64,000 nucleotides of DNA. It comes from a virus. A program made the translations under genes and the position numbers. Numbering within the stretch: position 1 is the first letter of the stretch; every line of letters starts with the position of its first letter. The notes beneath the pieces were generated by a model. It worked only from the letters and a program-made list of their open reading frames with translations. It was not told the DNA's origin and did no database searches. The stretch lies in the IMG/VR virus record IMGVR_UViG_3300023210_000015, positions 45,229 through 109,228 of that record. The stretch is one strand, 5' to 3'. Below are positions 24,701-31,831 of this stretch, piece after piece.

Positions 24701-25972
24701 GAAATTATTGACGAAAAAAATGGTGTTGAAGAAGAAGGAATTTTAGAAGAAGATGAGAATAGTGAAGGAAATGACCTCCCAGGAGTTTTGAATCCTGAAG
24801 AAACTGATGTTGAAGTTGAGAAGGAAGGGGAGGAAGAGGAAACCGAAATGGACTTTGAAGAAAAGGAAGCTGCCATCATGAATAGAAATTACATCGGCAG
24901 AACTGACGAAATTGCTCATCTTGATTTTTCCAAGTTAGCCAGTGTTATTAAGGGTGCTGACACAATCAAGATTAAGCCTGCTCAAGACGTTGTTCCTTTC
25001 CAATATAGTGCTACAAGCACAATTGGCGATGAAGACGCTTTCACCGCTGACAAAGCAACTGCTCCCCATAAGGGTGATGCGGCTGCTATAGGAAATGAAG
25101 AACCTCCAAAGGCTGAAAAAGCAAGCGCTCCTACTTCCGACGCTCGTATGAGCGGAGAAAAAGATAATACTGATCTAAAACCAGAACTTGATGATGTCGC
25201 TACTGGCGGCGAAGAGGGTGCTGGTACTTCAAAGGCCGCTTCTACAAAAGAAAGAATTTCCAATTTGGCTGACGCAATCATCAAAGCTCAAGCTAATATC
25301 GAAGCTCAGACAAAAGTGAAAAGGAAATTCGTTCAAGACGATGAAGACACAAAGCCTTATTCTGGCGACAGTTTTATAGGCAATGAAAAAGAATCCATCG
25401 GTGATGTTCCTGCTGCCAAGCCTGCAATCGAGCAGAAGGTTCCAACCGATCAAGCCTTTATTGGCAATGAAAAAGAATCTATTGGCGAAAAGCCAAGTGA
25501 TGCCGACATGCCTGACATCCCAACAAAGGATAGCAGAATTGACGGCGAAAAAGATAATGAAAAAATCGCTCCTGAAAAGGACGATGAAATGACGGGCGAC
25601 GTTACAAATGGTGGCGTAAACGCGGAGTCTCACACTCATAGAAAAGAAGCAACTCGCGTTGCTGGTCGCATGCTTCAAGCTGGCAAGATTAGCATTGAAG
25701 ACTTAGCAACCAAGATCGCAGAGTTAGAACGCTATGAGAGTGGAACACTCAATGATATTGAGAACTCCATCTTTGATGAAAAGGGACTTAACACGCAATC
25801 CGAGGGGTTAGAGCAAGCCCCTGTAGTATCCGAAGACAGCAATCAGATAAAGGTTGCCAATTCGCAAGACGAGTTGGCTAAACAATTAACTGGTATGTTT
25901 AGTCTTTCTAGGAGAAACGAAGCTGCTCAAGAGGATTCCGATATCCAATTAAGGAAAGATTATGGTAGGTAA
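18782..25972 (+). CDS. Prohead protease-scaffold polyprotein with intein, 2396 aa
   Basis: The N-terminal domain (1-151 joined to 531 onward) looks like a prohead protease of the herpesvirus-type serine protease fold: VNDNGDAFSS, VPIFTNHQND (probable catalytic His98) and AGTSMG (probable catalytic Ser149). Spliced, this continues into CSVEYSVCSICHNKA, a Cys/His-rich zinc-like segment. Residues 152-530 are an intein. From about 845 the protein is scaffold-like: six repeats of the type NVITEKQL (866-985), a second zinc ribbon (CPVC...CNNC, about 1433-1455), an Ala-Pro linker, a long Glu/Val/Gly acidic region (about 1780-2020) and repeated IGNEKESIG units near the end. An internal Shine-Dalgarno and ATG at 21314 could start a separate scaffold. 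The ITE triplets match the (I/L)-x-E cleavage rule of T4 prohead protease. AAGGA precedes the first ATG. Confidence 0.8.
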   Translation: MIIKHAIRLVDGTLEALNKPDWYEYNMSRVKFASIQKDKNDLGGFDLESAVKESPDFLFVKVFAIKEDEVNDNGDAFSSMELKKAAKSFIGVPIFTNHQNDDVEKAKGQCVHAWYDKNAEGIWIISKIDRVAYPQLARGIEEKYVAGTSMGAMSGDAEILMSDYSKKRISDVEIGEKVITHLGNCCKVEEVHSDFIDEHLLKFDLGNLANSPLFTQDHPIFSINGKTIREQKKNNKDWRSYPYDCIFREAKDLKLGDYVLIPSAHKMVKENEFDLDFYYLLGAFAGDGYIKFNRGKIEGFGFCFGNQDIALISKIKNILSQYTDFDIKEKIIESRNGVYLSIYDRKLANKLNTLIGHGAYTKRIKIKEFSENAIKQFISGYIDTDGCSVKDYTDCKNDIRGFQISSCNKNLLESVRSMLVLIGCPAGIMTNIRKPNKNSVVDIETIEHTLFINLFTSSRFKNSIKVAQKLNGYEASYCNTPNMIYRVGDQNYIAARIKGVILVDNYDNEVYDLTVEKDASYIANNIAVHNCSVEYSVCSICHNKAHTADEYCDHIKNHKTRKVSETTECQYHKSPNKPIDDCPVCGKKHNESKKLSHKEAQVFEWNYDVKFIEDSFVVNPACHTCNVNGILNPNGMNRKVATIRDRIGKLEKAASSENDWCLEKTAGERELKYLTDAMDKIETVAKSMMSQKKQISMEYVSDLVDVLASVQATLDELEEMGYAQLPSPSVQSVEDVELPKEAEEETEIQPQSQAVQPLNAAPTIPPAGQPPVQQVAPGIESEQLGDLGSVTRPKFSETIEIKKKDFLRASSSIIDRLDKIQENYTKLEKNSEANQTKIDKESITMANKTGNDQNENEKVAEHDLNVITEKQLDDAEFTGERTNDSPNVITEKQLDNPKDVNVTTSKTPQERSGSYDVITEKQLASIKEGYVVRWNDFPNVITEKQWTDMSRLLGSELSNDQSNRITEKQLTDFMSKHKYVSPTVIYEKLLNGQDGELARWASADTNTLVKIAENVIADAIAYYGKTPDEIRKAASTIDNNGNNQEKAAFLVVINSLAHKADARESERVRYNYLSKLSSSAINTPSAVDALVIAMSDNIADQDAFELIEVVNHVAKSKVAIKRIEAIAKSKLSGEGEDKKVVSKQAAIEEAIANLNKADDGKYRIVANFGSENDKDVDLHVSPENKTAFTSAVYKFANDAIAEEVGTEVDTALLDVNVDSGNNVVVATLKDVSVLTDEEKTSWDKVAQSLQSLVEDPTKPSRSFLPDAETPLAKEGLDILPEPGEEELAIGVDDIDLEGVDLDLELDVSGAPGSLNEELFEGEGKDMLMGDEEVIKDMSMGTEDEMALDIEDARGGPVFASRKDKRDGMVKEAQLLGGEMGGQGGAAQGPGAGAGLPQPPAGGEAPLESFEGSDLGGEFEDEGDLQPKPPGSICPVCSSENVDIIKGEGKCNNCTSEFKYKVAIEVTKWADLLEDQDNGDEEEDIEGEGFEIEETPEAAAPPAAPAPPAAAPAPAPMPGAASTDNDKIQKFASVDRFASMTVIKPEAIKVAKEAGIELGTVSPVTGSANTMKLEDGRRFCLDTGTPYSVEYAVDKNDPKKVYAQWSWKPPVDEGCSECAKSHQQFVESLSTMNITEDQFDSMGLKEKGETILSMKQAGLLKQIKTASAETNNMIKKATVTLGDNFPMESCVEKLARRYGEDALALSGPCEGKPLADCICASLKRSGMYSSRLANKVASIWSDKEASTECLEDYVRMGFELKEAAAVCQALKTKYASPKDVYAQQLGEIIEQDEEVDVPVADDEVGVTDLGDEDPFDGEEVEGAGDVTITLPGEVVEQLDAALDTALGETPEEEAHHEEGIDVTEDVGGPAEEAVDVAEGAEEMVPMEGGEVGESKDMGGEVVEIGIEDGGEEVGGIGEVGEVVEDEVGEVVEDEGEIGGDIGEDIADETAAPQGLAEVVEEVVEAVEEAVEKVKEIIDEKNGVEEEGILEEDENSEGNDLPGVLNPEETDVEVEKEGEEEETEMDFEEKEAAIMNRNYIGRTDEIAHLDFSKLASVIKGADTIKIKPAQDVVPFQYSATSTIGDEDAFTADKATAPHKGDAAAIGNEEPPKAEKASAPTSDARMSGEKDNTDLKPELDDVATGGEEGAGTSKAASTKERISNLADAIIKAQANIEAQTKVKRKFVQDDEDTKPYSGDSFIGNEKESIGDVPAAKPAIEQKVPTDQAFIGNEKESIGEKPSDADMPDIPTKDSRIDGEKDNEKIAPEKDDEMTGDVTNGGVNAESHTHRKEATRVAGRMLQAGKISIEDLATKIAELERYESGTLNDIENSIFDEKGLNTQSEGLEQAPVVSEDSNQIKVANSQDELAKQLTGMFSLSRRNEAAQEDSDIQLRKDYGR
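19235..20371 (+). mobile_element. Intein with LAGLIDADG endonuclease and alanine at position 1, 379 aa
   Basis: The block A-like start is AMSGDAEILMSDYSKK, where the usual first Cys is Ala152. The end is canonical: VYDLTVEKDASYIANNIAVHN followed by Cys531. TQDHPIFS is the TxxH block B. LAGLIDADG motifs are LLGAFAGDGYI (about 280-290) and ISGYIDTDGCS (about 379-389). Ala1 inteins with Cys +1 are known (the KlbA-type, class 2), so splicing without a class 1 nucleophile is possible. The insertion point is three residues after the probable catalytic serine of the protease. Confidence 0.88.
21299..21316 (+). promoter_or_regulatory. Internal Shine-Dalgarno and in-frame ATG inside the protease-scaffold gene
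   Basis: AAGGAG at 21299-21304 is followed by an in-frame ATG at 21314 (Met845), which would make a 1552-residue scaffold starting MANKTGNDQNENEK. The change from a helical linker to the ITEKQ repeat region happens exactly here. Nested scaffolds made from an internal start in the protease gene are established in phages such as lambda (C and Nu3). Confidence 0.65.
21376..21745 (+). repeat. Six degenerate NVITEKQL repeats in the scaffold region
   Basis: The peptide recurs as NVITEKQLDD, NVITEKQLDN, DVITEKQLAS, NVITEKQWTD, NRITEKQLTD and TVIYEKLLNG, about 20-25 residues apart. The core is I-T-E-K-Q. The codons differ between copies, so selection on the peptide rather than recent duplication maintains it. 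Confidence 0.9.
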
Positions 25973-25985
25973 TGGAGAATAAATT

Positions 25986-26534
25986 ATGGCTCTTATAGAA
26001 ATTTACCACGTTGTTGCAGACATGTATGATGTTGACCCAGACTGGACCAATGCAGAAGCTATTATCGAGGGGCAGTGGGTTGCACTCGAAAGCGTCTCTG
26101 GTTCAATTTACGCGAAACGCGCTGATGGTACTGATGAGAGAATCATCGGTATTGCTGGCGATACTATGTCGAACACAACCTCCGGTACCCCGTATGCTAC
26201 TGCTGTATTGGTTAACCCTGCTGGTAATACTCGCCAGACTGAGAACCGTGTTTCTGATATGTTCAATGAGACATTGGCTTCTGGCAAGATTACAGTTTAC
26301 AACGCTGGCGGCAAGTTCGCCACCGACCAGGTCCGCTCCGGTGTGACCTTTACAGTCGGTCAAGCATTGTACTGTGATGCCGCAGGTAATACTACTAATG
26401 CAGATGCTGGTAACGCTCAAATCGTGGGTATATGTGTTGACCCCGTTTCTGCGTACCCAAGTGGTGTTCCGGGCACAGACGTAGAAGGTTCGATTAGCTT
26501 AGGCAACTATCTAACGATCCTCATCCAACACTAA
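25986..26534 (+). CDS. Decoration or head-stabilising protein candidate, 182 aa
   Basis: A beta-rich, Gly/Thr-rich small protein (WVALESVSGSIYAKRADGTDERIIGIAGD, VTFTVGQALYCDAAGNTTNADAGNAQIVGI) with no helices of note. It resembles capsid decoration or head fibre proteins and lies directly before the major capsid gene, the usual place for such proteins. GGAG lies 9 bp upstream. Base composition is more GC-rich than the neighbours, as for the capsid gene, which suggests codon selection for high expression. No definite family. Confidence 0.6.
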   Translation: MALIEIYHVVADMYDVDPDWTNAEAIIEGQWVALESVSGSIYAKRADGTDERIIGIAGDTMSNTTSGTPYATAVLVNPAGNTRQTENRVSDMFNETLASGKITVYNAGGKFATDQVRSGVTFTVGQALYCDAAGNTTNADAGNAQIVGICVDPVSAYPSGVPGTDVEGSISLGNYLTILIQH

Positions 26535-26620
26535 AAACAGGATAACTTAAGTCCCTTTGTTCTATAGTTTTAGGGTTTATGAGAATTAACGCCTAAAAGA
26601 TAGAAAAACAGGAGAATAAA

Positions 26621-27490
26621 ATGATTACTAAGAATGGTTTAACAAACGAAGACAAGCTAGCAGTTATTGAAGCTGCTTTGAATACTGATGAAGGTCGTGT
26701 CGCCCTTGCGCAAGCAATTGTCGAGCCAATTCGCCGTTCTTTGGAATACCAGGCCGTTGGTCGTAAGCTTATTATGGTCGACGAACTACCTCAAGGCGCT
26801 CTCGCTCGTTACGAGAGAGACGTTGCCGCAATCGCTCATGTGATTTCTCGTCGTGGTGCTGTTCCCGACCAGATTCAAGAAGGCGAAGAGGTCTTGGTTC
26901 CAACGTTCGAAATCGCCGCTCACCCAACTGTACGTTTGAGTGAAATCAAAGCTCGTCGTTTCTACATTGTAGATAGAGCGCAGATTAAGGCAAAAGAGGC
27001 TATTCAAAAAGAGGAAGATACCAATATTTTCAACGCATTGATCGCTGCTGCCACTAACCGTGGTACGCAAGTTGTTGTCAACGTTGGAGCTTTGAGTATC
27101 AACTCGTTGAACACGGCGTATCGTCTGATCGAACAGCATGACCTAGTTGCAACAAAGGTCGTTCTGCACGCGAATCAGTTTGCTACAATCCGTATCTTTG
27201 GCAAAGATTTCTACGATGAGGCAACTCAGCGTGAAATCATCACAACTGGCCTTTACGGTCACTTGTGGACTGCCGATATCCACGTTTCCAGTCGTATGGA
27301 CACGGATACGGTCCTCGTTGTTGCCTCGCCTGACACAGTGGGTGCGTTCCCCATCCGTCAGGATATTACAGTTCTTCCCGCCGATGATCCCAAGAAATTG
27401 CGTCTTGGCTGGGTGATCTATGAAGAGGTTGGCATCGTTGTGTTGAACGATTACGCTCTAAGCATAATCGAAGTATCAACAGCTAGCTAA
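26621..27490 (+). CDS. Major capsid protein, HK97 fold, 289 aa
   Basis: The main shell protein. The sequence has the pattern of HK97-type capsid proteins from aquatic phages: VPTFEIAAHPTVRLSEIKARRFYIVDRAQIKAKEAIQKEEDTNIF is split here only in description; the E-loop/spine region lies at about 88-140, followed by an A-domain-like part (VVLHANQFATIRIFG, DTVLVVASPDTVGAFPIRQD). The N-terminal arm (residues 1-45) carries NTDEGRVALAQAIVEP, which recurs in small proteins at 40241 and, less closely, 40792. AGGAG precedes the ATG, GC content is raised, and a strong terminator follows. Confidence 0.88.
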   Translation: MITKNGLTNEDKLAVIEAALNTDEGRVALAQAIVEPIRRSLEYQAVGRKLIMVDELPQGALARYERDVAAIAHVISRRGAVPDQIQEGEEVLVPTFEIAAHPTVRLSEIKARRFYIVDRAQIKAKEAIQKEEDTNIFNALIAAATNRGTQVVVNVGALSINSLNTAYRLIEQHDLVATKVVLHANQFATIRIFGKDFYDEATQREIITTGLYGHLWTADIHVSSRMDTDTVLVVASPDTVGAFPIRQDITVLPADDPKKLRLGWVIYEEVGIVVLNDYALSIIEVSTAS

Positions 27491-27507
27491 TTAGTACAGA
27501 CTAAAAT

Positions 27508-27540
27508 AAAAAGGCAGTTTTTTATAAACTGCCTTTTTAT
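27508..27540 (+). terminator. Strong Rho-independent terminator after the major capsid gene
   Basis: AAGGCAGTTT (27511-27520) pairs perfectly with AAACTGCCTT (27526-27535) around a 5-nt loop, followed by T residues and preceded by A residues, so it can work in both directions. It separates the highly expressed capsid gene from the homing endonuclease gene. Confidence 0.92.
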
Positions 27541-27578
27541 TTACTATAATGTCATACACGAAGATGTTGGAATAGAGA

Positions 27579-29303
27579 ATGCATAAAAGAAAAATATTCA
27601 ACTTTGAATCTGTTATTTTAGATCATTTAACTATAGAAAAAGAAGGATATCCTCCTGTTCAATATAGTAATGGTTCTGCGAAATTTATTTGGGCCACCTG
27701 TAGATATTGCGGTGAACCTCATCGTTTGCGTAAATGTTTTTTCTATAGAAGCGGATCAGCATGTCACAAAGAGTGTAGAATAGAAGAACAGAAACAACAA
27801 GTGTCTCCATTCGCTGATAAAAAAGTTAGGAAAAAAGCCGAAGAAACTAATCTCAAAAAATATGGAGTTAAACATGCTGCCTCTAATCCTAAAATTCGTT
27901 CTAAAATTTCTAAAACTAAAAAAACTGAATTTTCTAAAAACAAAACGAAGCAAACGAATTTACAAAAATATGGTGTTGAAAATGTATTTCAAAATCCTGA
28001 AATAAAAAACAAAATAGCTGCTACTAACAAAAAACGCTATGGATACAAATCTCCTATTCAAAACCAGTCAATCATGGATAAAATACAAAAAACTAATCTC
28101 AATAAATTTGGTTTTATCAATCCAATGCAGAATGATGTCGTAAAAGAAAAAGCCGTAGCAACCAGTATGGACAGATATAATAAACCAAATCCTATGCAAA
28201 ATGCAAAAATTGCCAAACAAACATCTATTTCTCTTAAAACAACTATAAAAAATAATGTTTCTGGTAATTATAATTTAATCAATTTGTTGCGCGGTAAATC
28301 CTTTTGGAGTATGTTAAAAAAAGAAGATATAACGTTATTAGAAATATGTGATTATTTTAATATAAATTATGGCAGCTTAACTGCCCACTTAGTTCAAGAT
28401 GAATTTAAAAATAAATATTACAGTATTTACTCTTTCCCAACGCAGCAAAAACAAAAAGAATTAATCAATTGTATTAAAAAAATGGGGATACGCGATAATC
28501 AAATTATAATTAACACCAGAAAAGTAATTTCTCCTCTAGAACTTGACATATATATACCTCATTTAAATGTGGCTATAGAATTCAATGGAAGTTATTGGCA
28601 TTCAGAAGCAATTCTTTCTTCTATAGAGGCTAGAAATAAACACATACATAAAACGAAATTATGCCGAGATAAAGGAATATTTTTATTACATATCTTTGAG
28701 AATAATTGGCATCAGAAAAAACAACAACTATTGAACTATATAAAGTCCAAACTGGGTCTAAATCAAAATAGAATCGCGGCCAGAAAATGTACGATAGATC
28801 ATACGAATGCTAAAGATTTTATCGACACTAATCATATACAGGGGTATGGTCGTGGAACAATAAAATATTTCAATTTGAGATATGACGGAAAAATTATTGG
28901 CAGCATGACAGCTTCGTTGCATCACAGACAAAAAGACGCTAATGTTATTTTAAATAGACTTTGTTTCTGTAGTGATACGACTATACAAGGAGGAGGGCGT
29001 AGGCTATTTAAGTATTTTGAACTTTGGGCACGAGAACAAAATTATAAAAATATTATATCGTGGTCAGATAATAGTTGGACTGACGGTAACATATATCCTA
29101 TTTTGGGATTTAAAAAAGAGCATGCATATGGACCTGATTATTTTTACTGGGATATAAAAAGTAAAAAATATTTCTCTAAACAATCTAAACAAAAGAGTAA
29201 AATTGGTTGTCCAAAAGATATGACGGAACATGAATATTGTATGCAGATGGGTCTTTACAGAATTTGGGATTGCGGAAAAATTCGTTGGATATATGATTTG
29301 TAA
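27579..29303 (+). CDS. Free-standing homing endonuclease with Vsr-like nuclease and DNA-binding repeats, 574 aa
   Basis: A Cys-containing N-terminal domain (CRYCGEPHRLRKC...CHKEC) is followed by about four repeats of a 35-40-residue unit of the type TNLKKYGVKHAASNPKIRSK (residues about 88-215), known from phage mobile endonucleases as sequence-reading modules. A Vsr/DUF559-type PD-(D/E)xK nuclease follows (ELDIYIPHLNVAIEFNGSYWH, about 318-345, then HKTKLCRDKGIFLLHIFEN). A C-terminal GNAT-like or substrate-recognition region ends in a basic tail. Insertion right behind the capsid gene, after a terminator and with its own TATAAT box (27545-27550), is typical of selfish genes. Confidence 0.82.
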   Translation: MHKRKIFNFESVILDHLTIEKEGYPPVQYSNGSAKFIWATCRYCGEPHRLRKCFFYRSGSACHKECRIEEQKQQVSPFADKKVRKKAEETNLKKYGVKHAASNPKIRSKISKTKKTEFSKNKTKQTNLQKYGVENVFQNPEIKNKIAATNKKRYGYKSPIQNQSIMDKIQKTNLNKFGFINPMQNDVVKEKAVATSMDRYNKPNPMQNAKIAKQTSISLKTTIKNNVSGNYNLINLLRGKSFWSMLKKEDITLLEICDYFNINYGSLTAHLVQDEFKNKYYSIYSFPTQQKQKELINCIKKMGIRDNQIIINTRKVISPLELDIYIPHLNVAIEFNGSYWHSEAILSSIEARNKHIHKTKLCRDKGIFLLHIFENNWHQKKQQLLNYIKSKLGLNQNRIAARKCTIDHTNAKDFIDTNHIQGYGRGTIKYFNLRYDGKIIGSMTASLHHRQKDANVILNRLCFCSDTTIQGGGRRLFKYFELWAREQNYKNIISWSDNSWTDGNIYPILGFKKEHAYGPDYFYWDIKSKKYFSKQSKQKSKIGCPKDMTEHEYCMQMGLYRIWDCGKIRWIYDL

Positions 29304-29498
29304 AAGAGAAGTCATATAGTTTAGATCGTAAATAGTGTTAATCACTTCAGATATAGTTATTCTTAATCATTTTTTACACATCCATTTCCGATATATAGAT
29401 AAAGGATTTCGTCTTATTTCGCAATATTAATAACTAATCAAAGAAAATGGTGAACTACATATGGACCCTAACAAAATTAAGTATGAGAGTAATAACTA
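29304..29498 (+). other. Non-coding 195 bp with CCGATAT box and a 12-codon open frame
   Basis: Contains CCGATATATAGAT at 29388-29400, the candidate phage promoter motif discussed in the findings. A 12-residue frame (29461-29499, MDPNKIKYESNN) overlaps the next ATG as TAATG and may be a leader peptide or the remnant of a gene displaced by the GC-rich insert. Nothing else is recognised. Confidence 0.4.
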
Positions 29499-29783
29499 AT
29501 GACTGAATTAACTACGCAAGTGATAACAGCAGCGACAGTGAAAGACGTAAGCGATGCGATAGTTTCGGTTGCAACGGTTCCGCGTACCATCGAACTTCGC
29601 ACGCGGGACGATGTGCGAATCACGGCTGAAAGCGGCCGAATGGGGCATCGTCACGCTCGACTCCTCAAGGAGCGTCTGGTTGCTGCCGGGTATAGATGTT
29701 ACGGCCCCGGATGCGTGAACCGCTCGTTCACGGTCGTCGCCAAGAAGCCTCTGCCCGTCGCAGTGGTTGAGGAGATCGGGTAA
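29499..29783 (+). CDS. Hypothetical protein at the start of the GC-rich module, 94 aa
   Basis: The first 15 codons are AT-neutral, then the composition turns sharply GC-rich. The sequence (VPRTIELRTRDDVRITAESGRMGHRHARLLKERL, then CYGPGCVNRSFTVVAKK, each described in parts) suggests a small alpha/beta domain with two Cys. ATG overlaps a short upstream frame and the stop leads into the next gene by TAATG. Not recognised; codon use marks it as acquired from a GC-rich source. Confidence 0.65.
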   Translation: MTELTTQVITAATVKDVSDAIVSVATVPRTIELRTRDDVRITAESGRMGHRHARLLKERLVAAGYRCYGPGCVNRSFTVVAKKPLPVAVVEEIG

Positions 29784-31285
29784 TGGCCAACAAGGAATGG
29801 GTGCCTGCCGACGACAACTGGGCATTGGCGACCAACTACACGGGCGGGGTTGCCCCCGTTACCACCGACACGATCCAGCACACGCTCGCCACGCGAACCG
29901 CCCCCGCCACGAATCTCCCGGCGTCGGGGACGTACAACTACGAATTCGTCGATGCGGTCAACAGCTACGAAGTAGACATCTCGGCCTTCGATGCAGGTGC
30001 GGCAGTCGGGACGATCCTGTTCTCGACTCTGGATGGGTATATCGTCATCGAGGAAGCTACTGGAACGCTGACCTCGACGCTGGGCCAGTTCGACCTGAAT
30101 GGTGCTAATGCGTATGTCGTTGTCCTCAACGGTGCGGATGCAAGCGTAGTCGCCCACGAGGGGGCGACGGTTCAGTCGATCACGGACGGTGGGGCTGGTG
30201 GTACGATTTATGGAACGGCCGACGAGTCCTTCACGATCATCGACGCCCTGACCACCGGGACGATGGATGTACTGCTCGACTCTGGTAGCGAACTCATCAC
30301 CACGGGCGGGGCGACGATCTCCAACACGTCCACGCTCCAGATGCTCGACGACAGTGGCAACGACAACATAATGATCACGGGCGACCTGACCATCGCCAGC
30401 GGCGGGACGTTTGACTGGTCGATTCTCGCTGCTGCCCAGATCGTGACCGTGGATGGGAACTTGGTCGTCGCGGGAGTATGGACAGGTTCAGTGGAAGCTG
30501 GGGCGTATCTGATCGTCACTGGCAACCTTCACTACGCGAGTGCCACAGGCGAAACAAACGTCCATGTCAAGATGACGGGAAGTGGGAAGACCATCAACGG
30601 GGCGAGGTACAACCATCACCCCGGCTCTCTGACCTTCGTTGCAGGGTCCAGCGTCGAGGTTACGGCCACCACCTACGCAGATGTCATAGCGTCGGAGGTC
30701 GGGTCAACGGTCACGGGTTCGTCCCTTCTCTATGTCGAGTACATGGGCAACAACTCGCTCGATCTTCAGGGCGACGTTTCCGCTCCCGTTAGGATCAGGC
30801 CGTCCAGCTCTCGGTCTAACACAGGGCGGGTTCACACGACCGGCGTGTGTACCATCACGGGCCGGGATACGACATGGACTTGCAGTGGGGTATGGGACTG
30901 CGGCGAAACGATTATCGAGGGCGATGACACTGACAACGAGTATGGCAAGCTTACCCTGACCGGGGCGAGTGCTTCGCTTGGCGATTTGACTCTGGGCAAA
31001 GCCGCCGACATCAATCGGCATGGAATTCTTGATGTAAGTGGCGTCAGCGGTGCGGTGTCGATTGGTGATCTCGTTGATGCTGCGGGCGGCTCGTCGGCTC
31101 TTGCTCTCGGTGCGAAGGAAATCACACTCGGTGGGGACTGGGACGGGACGAACATCGCCGTGACGGGCAGCGGGACCGTAACGGGTGACAACACCATGAC
31201 CATCGACAACATGGGCGACCCTGGGGCGGTTATAACTGTCTTGGGCGGCGTGACGGACGGAGGGTCGAATCACGAGAACTGGATA
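29540..31285. other. GC-rich segment of foreign composition with a breakpoint inside a gene
   Basis: By eye the GC content rises from roughly a third to well over half between about 29540 and 31285, then falls back at once within the reading frame of the gene at 29783 (around ENWIFAQPTPP). Antisense frames are unusually long here, as expected from GC-rich codon use. This is a recent import whose right edge was fused in frame to a native AT-rich C-terminal domain. Confidence 0.85.
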
Positions 31286-31831
31286 TTTGCTCAACCTACT
31301 CCACCAATACCAGTAGTTCCTAAAGTGACTACAATAACGAGTAGTGTTATAAACAGAATAGGCTCAACTGATATAGCCGCTGTTAGAAATAACAATTATG
31401 ATTATATGATCAATGTAGTATTGGCTTCTTCTGTTGGTTTCTCTGCAACTACGAATAAGTTAAGTCTATATGGATACCCTCTGTCATTGATGGAAAGAGG
31501 AGGGAATTATGCTCTTAACGTGATATCTAAAAATGATGTACTTGTAACAGATAATACATATGTTTATAACGGCGTAAGATATATGCTCTTTAATTATGGC
31601 GGCAACAATGTTTATGCCATCAATAATGTTTCTGGTTCTTCTGTAGCGACTAATTCTACAATGTGGCATGGTGTTCCTGTCTCAATCAATTCAGACAATT
31701 CAATGGTGATGGTTGATAAAAGAGATGTAGTAACAGATGAAACAGCACAATTGATGATGGGTGGAGTTCCAATTCTGATCGGAAGGATTGATAACGATTG
31801 GCATTTGATAGTAGGCAAGAACAATAGTTAA
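29783..31831 (+). CDS. Chimeric beta-rich structural protein (fibre or surface protein), 682 aa
   Basis: Residues 1-500 are GC-rich coding and consist of repeated short beta-strand units with Gly/Thr/Asp turns (GGATISNTSTLQMLDDSG, GDLTIASGGTFDWSIL, LTLTGASASLGDLTLG), as in beta-helix adhesins and tail or head fibres. The N-terminus MANKEWVPADDNWALATNY resembles particle-attachment ends of such proteins. Residues 500-682 are encoded by AT-rich DNA and form a second, different beta-rich domain (NRIGSTDIAAVRNNNYDYM...VPILIGRIDNDWHLIVGKN). No catalytic motif seen. The chimera suggests swapping of a receptor-binding or decorative module onto a conserved C-terminal domain. Confidence 0.7.
   Translation: MANKEWVPADDNWALATNYTGGVAPVTTDTIQHTLATRTAPATNLPASGTYNYEFVDAVNSYEVDISAFDAGAAVGTILFSTLDGYIVIEEATGTLTSTLGQFDLNGANAYVVVLNGADASVVAHEGATVQSITDGGAGGTIYGTADESFTIIDALTTGTMDVLLDSGSELITTGGATISNTSTLQMLDDSGNDNIMITGDLTIASGGTFDWSILAAAQIVTVDGNLVVAGVWTGSVEAGAYLIVTGNLHYASATGETNVHVKMTGSGKTINGARYNHHPGSLTFVAGSSVEVTATTYADVIASEVGSTVTGSSLLYVEYMGNNSLDLQGDVSAPVRIRPSSSRSNTGRVHTTGVCTITGRDTTWTCSGVWDCGETIIEGDDTDNEYGKLTLTGASASLGDLTLGKAADINRHGILDVSGVSGAVSIGDLVDAAGGSSALALGAKEITLGGDWDGTNIAVTGSGTVTGDNTMTIDNMGDPGAVITVLGGVTDGGSNHENWIFAQPTPPIPVVPKVTTITSSVINRIGSTDIAAVRNNNYDYMINVVLASSVGFSATTNKLSLYGYPLSLMERGGNYALNVISKNDVLVTDNTYVYNGVRYMLFNYGGNNVYAINNVSGSSVATNSTMWHGVPVSINSDNSMVMVDKRDVVTDETAQLMMGGVPILIGRIDNDWHLIVGKNNS

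Noticed and set aside
22357-24879. Minus-strand Ser/Pro/Thr-rich frames opposite the scaffold gene
   Set aside because: Complement of the acidic Glu/Gly/Val-rich coding region; no ribosome site and no family pattern.
29699-31294. Long minus-strand reading frames in the GC-rich segment
   Set aside because: They are shadows of the GC-rich plus-strand gene, lack ribosome binding sites, have Arg/Pro-rich low-quality protein sequence and end where the composition changes.
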